Shown here: positions 27,072 to 35,023 of the stretch, piece after piece
Layout of the letters: every line of letters begins with the position of its first letter
Numbering within the stretch: position 1 is the first letter of the stretch
Origin: Acidimicrobiaceae bacterium
GTDB lineage: Bacteria > Actinomycetota > Acidimicrobiia > Acidimicrobiales > RAAP-2
Direction of reading: 5' to 3'
Assembly: GCA_947456095.1 (NCBI GenBank)
Contig: CANGPX010000010.1
Location: forward strand, 1-35,023
DNA: 35,023 bases
Made by a program: the position numbers and the translations under genes
Notes under the pieces: generated by a model
Database searches by the model: none
What the model was told of the DNA's origin: nothing
Seen by the model: only the letters and a program-made list of their open reading frames with translations

Positions 27072-27105
27072 ACAAGGGAGTGAGCCAAAAGGCTCACTCC
27101 CTTGT
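27072..27105 (+). terminator. stem-loop terminator downstream of ssrA
   Basis: acaagggagtgagcc-aaaa-ggctcactcccttgt followed by gtttt; perfect 15-bp stem. Confidence 0.88.
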
Positions 27106-27242
27106 GTTTTGCCAAGACTTCCTCGATCGCTCGTCACTCAGTCGCCTCTTCCATCAGTGACTCTGCGAGGAAGAGCGCAGAGTATTTCAGCGATACATTT
27201 GCCGAGTCAAAGCTGAACTACTCGACAATCTTGGAGAAAAAA

Positions 27243-28187
27243 GTGGCTGAACTCGTTGATCCAGCATCAATTGTCGAACCAAAGCGCGTGAAGCTTCATC
27301 CGTTCCCCATCATGGTGGGTCCAGTCACCCATTTGGCTGACGAGCGTGAACGGCTCGGACTGCTCTCCTATGAGGGTTTTTCGGTTCGCCAACTCGGAGC
27401 AACCATTGGTGGCCTCGTGAGCGGGGTTGATCTCACTGGTGAACTCTCTCAAGAACTCGTGGCTGAGCTCCGCCGGTGCTTGCTCGACTTCAAAGTGTTG
27501 TTCTTTCGAAACCAACCGTTCACTCCAGAACAACATGTCGCTTTTGCCCGTCGATTTGGCGAACTCGAGGTGCATCCATTTATTCCTTCGAATACCAGTC
27601 AGCCCGAACTCGTTCGCTTCGAAAAAGAAGCCCAAGTTGGCGGCTTCGAAAATGTCTGGCACTCAGACGTTCCCTGGAGGGCGTTCCCGTCTGCGGCTGC
27701 GGTCCTGCATGCCATTGAACTGCCCCCCATCGGTGGAGACACCGTGTTCTGCGACATGTATGCGGCCTATGAAGGACTCGACCAAAAGACGAAGGATCGC
27801 ATTGCCACGCTCTTTGCCGTCAACGACTTCACGAAAGCCTTTGGACACACCTTGGATGAGGCGGGACGCAAGGCAATGCATGAGCAGTATCCACCAACAA
27901 CACACCCAGTTGTTCGCACCCATGGCGAGACCGGACGCAAGCTCATCTATGTCAACCGGGCCTTCACCGAATCAATCGTTGGGCTCTCTGAGACCGAAGG
28001 GAACGCGCTGATTGACTTCCTTAGTTCACAGACCAACACCATTGAGTATCAGTGTCGCTTTGTTTGGGAAGAACACTCTGTTGCCATGTGGGACAACCGA
28101 GCAGTCCAGCACTTTGCTCTGAGCGACTACTGGCCTCGGCGCAGGGTGATGGAGCGGGCCAGCATCATTGGCGAAGTGCCAAGCTAA
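27243..28187 (+). CDS. TauD/TfdA family Fe(II)/2-oxoglutarate dioxygenase
   Basis: LGATIGGLVSGVDLTGELSQELVAELRRCLLDFKVLFFRNQPFTPEQHVAFARRFGELEVHPF; WHSDVPW; EHSVAMWDNRAVQHFALSDYWPRRRVMERASI. GTG 27243 has ggaga upstream; longer ORF start at 27102 overlaps the terminator. Confidence 0.9.
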   Translation: MAELVDPASIVEPKRVKLHPFPIMVGPVTHLADERERLGLLSYEGFSVRQLGATIGGLVSGVDLTGELSQELVAELRRCLLDFKVLFFRNQPFTPEQHVAFARRFGELEVHPFIPSNTSQPELVRFEKEAQVGGFENVWHSDVPWRAFPSAAAVLHAIELPPIGGDTVFCDMYAAYEGLDQKTKDRIATLFAVNDFTKAFGHTLDEAGRKAMHEQYPPTTHPVVRTHGETGRKLIYVNRAFTESIVGLSETEGNALIDFLSSQTNTIEYQCRFVWEEHSVAMWDNRAVQHFALSDYWPRRRVMERASIIGEVPS

Positions 28188-28203
28188 GTCCCTCATCTCG
28201 TCG

Positions 28204-28224
28204 TACTCGAGAGGTGCTCGAGTA
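28204..28224. repeat. inverted repeat downstream of tauD-like gene
   Basis: tactcgag-aggtg-ctcgagta, perfect 8-bp arms. Confidence 0.6.
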
Positions 28225-28313
28225 GTTGATGTGGACTTGGCTAAGCGCGATGTGGAGTTGTTCACCCTCCTGTGAATCCAAAGCCTTTACCAAGTTGCAA
28301 TCGCTCTGAGTTG

Positions 28314-28487
28314 TCAGTAGGGGCAGTGTCGACACTGGTTCGCACAACATGAGCCACGGCGGCGGTGACCAAGTTCAGTAGTGACAGTCAATCCCGTACT
28401 CGGATCGCAATAGGTCGACCGTCCTTCTGCCACTGCCACGTCATGGGACTTCATCCACGGTGGATCAATTCCGTCCGTCTTGTTCAT
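28314..28487 (-). CDS. DUF5522-like small Cys-rich protein
   Basis: MNKTDGIDPPWMKSHDVAVAEGRSTYCDPSTGLTVTTELGHRRRGSCCANQCRHCPY*; YxDPxTGxxVxT...RGxCCxxxCRHCPY pattern; ATGA overlap with upstream ORF. Confidence 0.75.
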   Translation of the reverse strand: MNKTDGIDPPWMKSHDVAVAEGRSTYCDPSTGLTVTTELGHRRRGSCCANQCRHCPY

Positions 28488-28687
28488 CGCCACTGGACGA
28501 AGGCAGGAGAAGTTGAAAGCATTCGGCTCGTCAACGAGCAATGTCCACCTCTTCGATGCCGTGAGGATCTTTGGCCGATGACCTCGCGCTCGTCGACGAC
28601 AACTGCATGGTTGCCATCTGTGTCGAGATTGCTGGTCACGTTCTCATCCAAAGGTCCCATGTGAACTGACTCACCGGTACTGCTCAA
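28484..28687 (-). CDS. hypothetical 67-aa protein, probably translationally coupled on both sides
   Basis: MSSTGESVHMGPLDENVTSNLDTDGNHAVVVDEREVIGQRSSRHRRGGHCSLTSRMLSTSPAFVQWR; TTG start overlaps ADH stop (TTGA); stop overlaps DUF5522 ATG (ATGA). Confidence 0.55.
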   Translation of the reverse strand: MSSTGESVHMGPLDENVTSNLDTDGNHAVVVDEREVIGQRSSRHRRGGHCSLTSRMLSTSPAFVQWR

Positions 28688-29721
28688 AATGTCGAGACGT
28701 CAATCACAAACCGGTATCGCACATCGCTTGCGACTACTCGGTCGTAGGCAGCGTCGATATCACTGGCCGAAATCGTCTCGATCGTGGAACCAACCCCATG
28801 TGCAGCGCAAAAGTCGAGCATTTCCTGAGTTTCATTGATGCCCCCAATACCACTGGCCGCGAGCACTCGGTTGTTCTGGGCCAACGGGCTAAAGCGGGTC
28901 GACAACGGTTCGGGCGAGACACCAACATTGGCCAAGACGCCATTGAAGCGCAACAGCGACAAGGTGGACTCGACGTTGATGGTGGCTGACACGGTATTGA
29001 CAATGAGATCAAACGAACTGCGCAGCTTCTTGAGTGAGTCTCCGTCAGTCAAGGAGAAGTTGGTCGCGCCAAGGGCTGCGGCATCAGCTTGTTTGGCGGC
29101 AGTGCGACTGAGGATCGTGACTTCAGCCCCCATTGCTGAAGCAATCTTCACGCCCATGTGTCCAAGTCCTCCAAGACCCAAGATTGCGACTTTCTTGCCA
29201 GTTTCGGTGCCCCAACGCTTGAGCGGTGAGTACATCGTGATCCCAGCACACAGAAGCGGTGCAGCCACGTCCAAAGAGATGCCAGCCGGAATCTTGAGCA
29301 CGAAGTGTGCGTTGACTACCACTCTGGTGGAATAGCCACCTTGGGTGATTGTTTCATCGAAATCCTTGGAGTTGTAGGTGCCGACATTGCCCTTGGCGCA
29401 GTACTGCTCATGGCCAGCCAAGCAGTTCTCGCAGCTGCGACAAGAATTCACCATGCAGCCGACGCCTACTCGGTCGCCCACTGCGTGACTCGTTACTGCT
29501 GATCCAACAGCTTCAACAATGCCAGCGATTTCATGGCCAGGAACAAGGGGGAAGGTGACCTTGCCCCACTCTTGTCGAGCGGTGTGGATGTCTGAATGAC
29601 AAATACCGGCAAACAAGATCGTGATCGCGACATCATTTGGCCCAAGTTCTCTTCGAACAATCTCGGTTGGCTCGAAGCGACCTGTTGGGCGGTGCAGTGC
29701 ATAGGCAAGAGCAGTTGTCAT
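28684..29721 (-). CDS. zinc-dependent alcohol dehydrogenase (CAD/AdhC-like)
   Basis: GICHSDIHTARQEWGKVTFPLVPGHEIAGIVEAVGSAV; GVGCMVNSCRSCENCLAGHEQYC; ILGLGGLGHMGVKIASAMGAEVTIL; ATG 29721. Confidence 0.94.
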   Translation of the reverse strand: MTTALAYALHRPTGRFEPTEIVRRELGPNDVAITILFAGICHSDIHTARQEWGKVTFPLVPGHEIAGIVEAVGSAVTSHAVGDRVGVGCMVNSCRSCENCLAGHEQYCAKGNVGTYNSKDFDETITQGGYSTRVVVNAHFVLKIPAGISLDVAAPLLCAGITMYSPLKRWGTETGKKVAILGLGGLGHMGVKIASAMGAEVTILSRTAAKQADAAALGATNFSLTDGDSLKKLRSSFDLIVNTVSATINVESTLSLLRFNGVLANVGVSPEPLSTRFSPLAQNNRVLAASGIGGINETQEMLDFCAAHGVGSTIETISASDIDAAYDRVVASDVRYRFVIDVSTF

Positions 29722-30363
29722 TGCTTCAGCCTGACAGGTGAACGGTCGAACTGCGAACATTGGCATCACGTTCAGCACTCACAGCCTGCCTCGGCGACCT
29801 TGGTGAGTGGCTACACCCATCAGTTACTCTCAGTCGAAGCCGGCTTTGCCAACGAGTCCCGCTTGCAGCGCCACCTCTCTTCAAGCAACCAAGAACTCGC
29901 TCTTTGCTTTGAGGACACCGAGTACCCGTCCCCAAGCTCGTGGACGAGTCAAACCCTCTAAAGAGTTTTAACCAGCGGTTCTCCGTTCCTTCTTGGGCCA
30001 AGACCTCGCCCAACTCCAAGTCGACGGTGAAGTACTCCGGCTTGGACTTTAAGAATGCTGATTCGGCCGGGGCCATGGCGAAACTGGTCACGTGGCACCT
30101 ACCCCATCAATATGCAGCGCCCGGTTTCGCACTTCATTGGCAATATTGCTGCAATTACTGATTGTTCTGGCTCCGTCGATTCCGACAGTCTCTTACCGGC
30201 CAACCACGAGATCACCCCACTCGCCCTTATTCGTTCGAGTCTCGTGACCCTCATCTTCTTGAAATCGTCGTCTTCAACCGACCTTTCGCCCTCTGCCCCA
30301 CTCGCGTTACTCGACAAGGTCTCCGTCGTTGGCTACGTCTGAGTCCTCGCCGCTATTCTCCAC

Positions 30364-30612
30364 ATGGAGCTCGACACCTTGGAAGTTTCGAAGATCAATC
30401 GCGAGGCTGACCGGCTCCAAGCAATTGACCACACAGGCGCCATGAGTCTTGGCTTCTTCGTTGCACTTTGCCTTTCCACATTGTGCATCTTGGGGTCAGC
30501 GATTCGGCTCTATCGCCCGACAGTCCCCCATTCGCTCACGAAAACTCGCTACGTTGAGGTGAGGTCAGATGTTGATGGCCTATCAACGCACCAAGGAGAG
30601 GGGTACGCGTGA
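30364..30612 (+). CDS. small single-TM membrane protein (82 aa), coupled to permease
   Basis: MELDTLEVSKINREADRLQAIDHTGAMSLGFFVALCLSTLCILGSAIRLYRPTVPHSLTKTRYVEVRSDVDGLSTHQGEGYA; one TM helix; stop overlaps permease GTG (GTGA) with aaggagagggg upstream. Confidence 0.6.
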   Translation: MELDTLEVSKINREADRLQAIDHTGAMSLGFFVALCLSTLCILGSAIRLYRPTVPHSLTKTRYVEVRSDVDGLSTHQGEGYA

Positions 30613-32006
30613 CTAATAACGAACCGGACATGGAATTCCGAGAAGGTGAATATGGCGAGAAGGTTCTTGCTGTTGAGCCCGGAGGCATTGAAGCGATTCC
30701 TGATGGCGATCGCCACGGCAAAGCCCGTGACATGTTTGCCGTATGGGTGAGCCCGAACCTTGAGTTCGCCACCATTTATGTTGGTGCCCTCGGCGTGCTG
30801 TTCGGTTTGAGTTTCGTTCAAGCCGTCCTCGGCATTCTTCTTGGAAACGCTCTCGGCGCAACCGCCCACTACTTCTTGACCCAAGACGGCCCCCGCTACG
30901 GCGTGCCGCAGATGGTCGTTGGACGAGCTGCATTTGGCAAGTTCGGCAACATCCCACCGGCACTGGCGAACTGGTTCGCCGCCGGTATTGGTTGGTTTGC
31001 CGTGAACAGTGCGTCTGGTGCTTTTGCGTTGTCGACCTTGGCACACATGAGTGGCGTCTGGGCATTGTTGATTGTCGTGATTGTGCAGATCACAGTGGCC
31101 TTCATTGGACACAACTTGGTGCAAAAGGTCGAGCGCTACCTCATGCCGTATCTCGTCATTGTCTTCGGTGCCGCTGCGGTCATTGCCTTGAGCAAGAGTC
31201 ACCCAAGTGCGCCGAGCCACTGGTACTTCCCTGGCGCGTTCTTGGTGTTTCTCGGTGCCGTTTACGGCTACGCCGCTGGCTGGAACCCTTTTGCTTCGGA
31301 CTACTCGCGCTACCTGCCAAAGACTGAAAATCGCAAGGTTGCCGGTCTTTCTGCCGGACTTGGGTTGTTTGGATCCGCTGCGATTCTCGAGATCGTTGGC
31401 GCTGGTGCGGCAACTGCAGGCCTCAAGGCTTACGGACCAGGCACGAACCCCGTTGGTGACTTCACCAACTTGCTGCCTGGCTGGCTCGGCAAACTCGTGC
31501 TGCTTGGCATTGTGCTCGGCTCAATCTGCGCCAACGCACTCAATATCTATTCGGGTTCAATGTCATTTTTGACCCTTGGTATTCGTGCCCACAAGTTGCC
31601 ACTTCGAGGAATCTTTGCCATCGTCTTCGGCATTGCTGGCTTCTTTGTGGCCCACTGGTCCATGAGTAGCCCAGGCAACAACTTCGAGAACTTCCTGCTC
31701 ATCATGTCGTACTGGATTGGACCATGGCTCGGCGTCATCTTCGCTGACAAGATCCTGCGCAGGGGTGCCTCAGTTGAGCACTACCTTTTCCGAAACCATG
31801 AGAACTACGTTGGCCCCATTGCCTTCATTGTCGCAACGGCGACGTCGATCTACTTCTTCGCCAATAACCCATGGTTCTCGGGTTACGCACCGAAGCACAA
31901 TGGCGACCTCGGTGACTTGGCCTTCCCGGTTGGCTTCGCGATCTCCTTTGTGATCTACATGATTGGATCCGCTGGCAGGGTGAAGAAGGAAGTTGCTGCG
32001 CAGTAA
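30609..32006 (+). CDS. NCS1 family nucleobase/cation symporter (cytosine/purine permease-like)
   Basis: ARDMFAVWVSPNLEFATIYVGALGVLFGLSFVQAVLGILLGNALGATAHYFLTQDGPRYGVPQMVVGRAAFGKFGN; YGYAAGWNPFASDYSRYLPK. Confidence 0.93.
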   Translation: MTNNEPDMEFREGEYGEKVLAVEPGGIEAIPDGDRHGKARDMFAVWVSPNLEFATIYVGALGVLFGLSFVQAVLGILLGNALGATAHYFLTQDGPRYGVPQMVVGRAAFGKFGNIPPALANWFAAGIGWFAVNSASGAFALSTLAHMSGVWALLIVVIVQITVAFIGHNLVQKVERYLMPYLVIVFGAAAVIALSKSHPSAPSHWYFPGAFLVFLGAVYGYAAGWNPFASDYSRYLPKTENRKVAGLSAGLGLFGSAAILEIVGAGAATAGLKAYGPGTNPVGDFTNLLPGWLGKLVLLGIVLGSICANALNIYSGSMSFLTLGIRAHKLPLRGIFAIVFGIAGFFVAHWSMSSPGNNFENFLLIMSYWIGPWLGVIFADKILRRGASVEHYLFRNHENYVGPIAFIVATATSIYFFANNPWFSGYAPKHNGDLGDLAFPVGFAISFVIYMIGSAGRVKKEVAAQ

Positions 32007-32030
32007 CTCAGAAGTTCTCACGCTTGGAGA

Positions 32031-32064
32031 AACAATGCCCCGAGACTCGTCTCGGGGCATTGTT
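32031..32064 (+). terminator. stem-loop terminator after NCS1 permease
   Basis: aacaatgccccgaga-ctcg-tctcggggcattgtt, perfect 15-bp stem. Confidence 0.88.
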
Positions 32065-32121
32065 GCATTCAACTGCGAAAACTCATGTGGCCACACCAAT
32101 GTGGGCACTACAGTTCGTGCC

Positions 32122-32841
32122 ATGGCAACCACGTTTGAGGACGCTTGGCAAGCAGCGAGTGGCGTAGAAGGATGGCTGCTTCCCGCCCAGGGCAAAGCAC
32201 TGTTTGAAGCTGGTCGTCGGCTCTTGCCGGGAACCGTTGCCGTTGAAATTGGGAGCCACCGGGGCAAGTCGGCGATTCTGATTGCCAGTGGCCTCCAAGG
32301 AGATTCCCGCCTGACAGCGGTTGACCCCTTTGATGATCCTCGCTGGGGTGGCGGTCCCGAATCGCTCGAGAAGTTCACCGCCAATATTGAGGCGGCTGGG
32401 GTGGCAAGCCGGATTGATCTGTTCCGGGGAATCTCCAGTGAAGCCTCAGCGCAGTGGGACGGCACGCCAGTAGGTCTGCTTTGGGTTGATGGCGCTCACG
32501 ATTTGGAGAGCACCTTGGCTGACTTTGATGGCTGGCTGCCCTACATGGCTCCCGGTTCAGAGATCTACGTCCACGATGCATTCTCAGCTATTGGGACAAC
32601 AAAGGCCATCATGCAGCGCTTCTTTTGGTCGAGCCACGTTCACTACACCGGCTGCGAGCGCACCTTGGTGAAATTCCAAGTTCGTCCAACGACATTTTCT
32701 GAGCGAGTGGTGTCCGCACTTGGCGTCTGTTCGCGACTGCCCTTTTTTGCCCGCATGCTTGCGATCAAACTCGCTCGCCGAAAGGGCATGAAGTCGCTTG
32801 AGCGCAAGCTCATGCGAGAGGACAACGAGCCGCTCATCTAG
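32122..32841 (+). CDS. class I SAM-dependent methyltransferase (Methyltransf_24-like)
   Basis: GTVAVEIGSHRGKSAILIASGLQGDSRLTAVDPFDDP; VGLLWVDGAHDLESTLADFDGWLPYMAPGSEIYVHDAF; ATG 32122. Confidence 0.85.
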   Translation: MATTFEDAWQAASGVEGWLLPAQGKALFEAGRRLLPGTVAVEIGSHRGKSAILIASGLQGDSRLTAVDPFDDPRWGGGPESLEKFTANIEAAGVASRIDLFRGISSEASAQWDGTPVGLLWVDGAHDLESTLADFDGWLPYMAPGSEIYVHDAFSAIGTTKAIMQRFFWSSHVHYTGCERTLVKFQVRPTTFSERVVSALGVCSRLPFFARMLAIKLARRKGMKSLERKLMREDNEPLI

Positions 32842-32854
32842 GCAGCTCGGTCTC

Positions 32855-33586
32855 CTACGGCGCAACCACCACAATCTGGTTGTTGCGCACCACACTCTTC
32901 CAGCCTCGCCAATTGAACCGACGGGCTCCATCGAGACCGGCATCAAGCAGCGTTCTCGCCATCATGCCCTTCACGGCTTTTGCCGCGTGGCCGGCTGTGC
33001 CGTGTCCGTCTCTGCGGACAAAGTCGACGGAGACGTAATTCTCAAGGCGCATCAGTGCGCGGCCATCAAAAGCACTTCGGTGTTCGGCTGGCAAGAGATC
33101 AAAGACCACGCCATCTTCAACAGTGTCAATGAGCACTTGCGTCAAACTCCGGCGCCAGTACTTGGCCAAAGTTCCAACCGCTGGCAGCGATGCGGCCATC
33201 GTGAGGCGAAAGTCGACAATTGGATCATTGCCCGAAGACATCCCATAGAGCCCTGACGGCACGATGAGACAATCGAGCTGCACCGGGTTCAGCGTGGCTG
33301 GATCGAGATGCTCCCAGACCACTCCGGTGTAGCGCTGCCAAGCTGGAAGGGTTGGGGCATCTTCTTGGCCAGTTGCCTTTGCACATTCAAGAGCACGCTC
33401 GAGCAGAAAGCCAGTTGCCCCAAACAACTTCTTGGCACCGGCCTCATCAATGTCGCGAACGGCTCGATGGAGCGATTTGATGACTGCTGATCTCGGGCGA
33501 TCGAGTTCTTCATCGAAGCGACCCGCTTTGGTGGCTTTTTTCCCTCCTCCTGCCTTTCCTTCGGAGGGCGGGAGGAGAATTGTCAT
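32855..33586 (-). CDS. yaaA: YaaA/UPF0246 (DUF328) family peroxide stress protein
   Basis: MTILLPPSEGKAGGG; RYTGVVWEHLDPATLNP; IVPSGLYGMSSGNDPIVDFRLTM; DLLPAEHRSAF. Confidence 0.88.
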   Translation of the reverse strand: MTILLPPSEGKAGGGKKATKAGRFDEELDRPRSAVIKSLHRAVRDIDEAGAKKLFGATGFLLERALECAKATGQEDAPTLPAWQRYTGVVWEHLDPATLNPVQLDCLIVPSGLYGMSSGNDPIVDFRLTMAASLPAVGTLAKYWRRSLTQVLIDTVEDGVVFDLLPAEHRSAFDGRALMRLENYVSVDFVRRDGHGTAGHAAKAVKGMMARTLLDAGLDGARRFNWRGWKSVVRNNQIVVVAP

Positions 33587-33674
33587 TGGCTGGGCCACGG
33601 GTTAACCGTATCGGAAAGGTGGATGGGGTTGAAACGACAGAACACGAGCATCTCTTGCCAACTACGTTTGGTTC

Positions 33675-34703
33675 GTGCGCAAATTTTTCGCAGCTCTGCT
33701 CGGTGTAGTCGCTTTCACAACAACTGGCTGCACGTCATCAACCACTGCCATCTCAAGCGGAAATTTCGACGTCATCTCAGCGTCCCTTGGCTGTCGAGGA
33801 ATTGTTCACCACAGCGATGGATCAACCTCGATCCCGATGCGAGTCAGCCGAGCTGGTGCCCAAGCAGTTGAAACCGTCAATGTGTGCTTTGGCGACAAAG
33901 GCCCTTACGCGTTCATTGTTGACACTGGTGCAGCCACCACCACCATTGACGCGTCTTTGCAAAAACAGTTGCACCTTTCGTGGTCGGGACCTCAAACAGG
34001 ATCTTCTGGAGCAGGCTGCACCTCAACGGCTCGGCCAGCCAAGGTCGCAACGTGGGCAGCAGGCGGCTTGTGGTTGGCTCCACAATCTGTTCAAGTCCAA
34101 GACATGCCTGGTTTTGGCGGCAAGGACAATGCTTGGGGGCTCCTTGGGTCTGATGTGTGGAGTCGCTTTGGTGCAATTCGCCTGGACTTTTTGCACCAAC
34201 AACTCGTTGTTGCAAATCGTCAAGGACCAAAGCCGGACCACGATTCCTACTTGGAAGGAAACAGTGGGCCCAAAACACCTCCACAGCTTGTTCACGGGCA
34301 CGTGACGGTCTCAGCTCCAATGGTTGTCCAAAGCGGTCGCAACTACACCGAGATGCAGGTCTCCGTCTCCCTCGGATCAGGAACTCGCATTGCCCTCGCA
34401 CCAGATACCGGATCTTCTGGGACGCTTCTTGACGACAAGACCGCTGCTCACTTAGGGCTCACGCCGACGAAGTTCGTTGAAAAAGGTTCAACGGTGTGCT
34501 CCACCATCACCACTCCCTACGTGCTCTCAGGATCTTGGTCAATGGGGGGCCAACGACTTCCCCCCATGCTCTTTTCCACCCTCAGCCTTGGACCATTGCT
34601 TCAAGTGGGATTCAGTGGCTTGCTCGGCTCAGATGTCTTCAGCCGTTATCCATCAGTGGTCTTTGATTATGCCGGCGGTCGACTGCTGCTTGGCGCAGGC
34701 TGA
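33675..34703 (+). CDS. lipoprotein-like, two-lobed retropepsin-like aspartic protease
   Basis: Signal/lipobox-like MRKFFAALLGVVAFTTTGC; lobe 1 AFIVDTGAATTTID..GLLGSDVWSRFGAIRLDF; lobe 2 ALAPDTGSSGTLLD..GLLGSDVFSRYPSVVFDY. Confidence 0.82.
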   Translation: MRKFFAALLGVVAFTTTGCTSSTTAISSGNFDVISASLGCRGIVHHSDGSTSIPMRVSRAGAQAVETVNVCFGDKGPYAFIVDTGAATTTIDASLQKQLHLSWSGPQTGSSGAGCTSTARPAKVATWAAGGLWLAPQSVQVQDMPGFGGKDNAWGLLGSDVWSRFGAIRLDFLHQQLVVANRQGPKPDHDSYLEGNSGPKTPPQLVHGHVTVSAPMVVQSGRNYTEMQVSVSLGSGTRIALAPDTGSSGTLLDDKTAAHLGLTPTKFVEKGSTVCSTITTPYVLSGSWSMGGQRLPPMLFSTLSLGPLLQVGFSGLLGSDVFSRYPSVVFDYAGGRLLLGAG

Positions 34704-34704
34704 T

Positions 34705-35022
34705 CTAGCGAGAAAAGCGCTGCAAGCGCTCAACGGTTTCGTAGAAGCCTTCCATCGTTGATGCCAAAATCTCCGCCACTGGCTCGACTGAGCCAATGCG
34801 TCCCATCACTTGTCCAACAAGGGCAATGGCAGCTTCCATGTCGCCGCCGAAATACAGATCAGCCACTCGGCCAAATTCCGCCATTGAGACATTGTCGTCA
34901 TGTTCAAGTCGACTGGTGCGTTCTGTGCGCAGTGCCCGAAGCCCTGGCCTCGAGAACCGGTTGAGAAATACCGTGTCAGTTTCGGCAACTTCGACAATGG
35001 CTTGCTTCCAGTTGTTGTGCAC
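34705..35022 (-). CDS. nitronate monooxygenase-like protein, C-terminal fragment (continues beyond window)
   Basis: ETDTVFLNRFSRPGLRALRTERTSRLE...DMEAAIALVGQVMGRIGSVEPVAEIL resembles NMO family C-terminus; open at window edge. Confidence 0.65.
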   Translation of the reverse strand: MHNNWKQAIVEVAETDTVFLNRFSRPGLRALRTERTSRLEHDDNVSMAEFGRVADLYFGGDMEAAIALVGQVMGRIGSVEPVAEILASTMEGFYETVERLQRFSR

Positions 35023-35023
35023 C

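Noticed and set aside
26981-27110. Integration site or prophage remnant at the tmRNA 3' end
   Set aside because: No integrase, no duplicate of the ssrA 3' end found by eye downstream, and normal metabolic genes follow.
26553-27137. Minus-strand ORFs (26553-26822, 26850-27137, 26887-27075)
   Set aside because: Overlap the tmRNA gene and its terminator; these are often mis-annotated as proteins.
27102-27242. N-terminal extension of the TauD-like ORF from 27102
   Set aside because: Would start inside the ssrA terminator hairpin; GTG 27243 has a better RBS and family-like N-terminus.
30000-30608. TPP or other riboswitch upstream of the NCS1 permease
   Set aside because: No recognisable thi-box (CUGAGA...ACCUGA) or other conserved riboswitch core by eye; a covariance search is needed to be sure.

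Overview
The window looks like an actinobacterial chromosome segment, probably of Acidimicrobiia type. That placement is inferred from gene content such as clpS-DUF2017, mec/cysO/cysM, F420-type LLM oxidoreductase and MaoC/ACAD genes; no search was run. It is densely coding. I see no CRISPR array, prophage, transposon or tRNA cluster. One tmRNA gene (ssrA) lies next to smpB. Main blocks are: clpS-DUF2017; pepP; P450 + single-cluster ferredoxin + Rieske; a DinB-like/SDR pair; arylsulfatase divergent from a SulP transporter; a large secreted alpha/beta-hydrolase-like protein; FKBP-glycerate kinase; an SDR; a LonSB-domain protein; a minus-strand MaoC/tandem acyl-CoA dehydrogenase/MaoC/LLM/epimerase operon; a minus-strand mec-bioY-cysO-cysM-rph-rdgB-amidase block; smpB-ssrA; a TauD-family dioxygenase; ADH-orphan-DUF5522; a small membrane protein coupled to an NCS1 permease; a methyltransferase; YaaA; and a duplicated aspartic-protease lipoprotein. 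The observations I rate highest are: (1) a CysO-like sulfur carrier ending in -GGAA instead of -GG, encoded near a JAMM (Mec) protease and CysM, suggesting a proteolytic maturation step; (2) a single-chain, two-lobed retropepsin-like lipoprotein; (3) an ADH/67-aa orphan/DUF5522 trio joined by TTGA and ATGA overlaps; (4) a small membrane protein coupled to an NCS1 permease by GTGA; (5) a glycerate kinase with no ATG/GTG/TTG at the homologous start but a CTG in a CTGA overlap; (6) a perfect 12-3-12 inverted repeat inside rdgB. All family calls come from reading motifs by eye.
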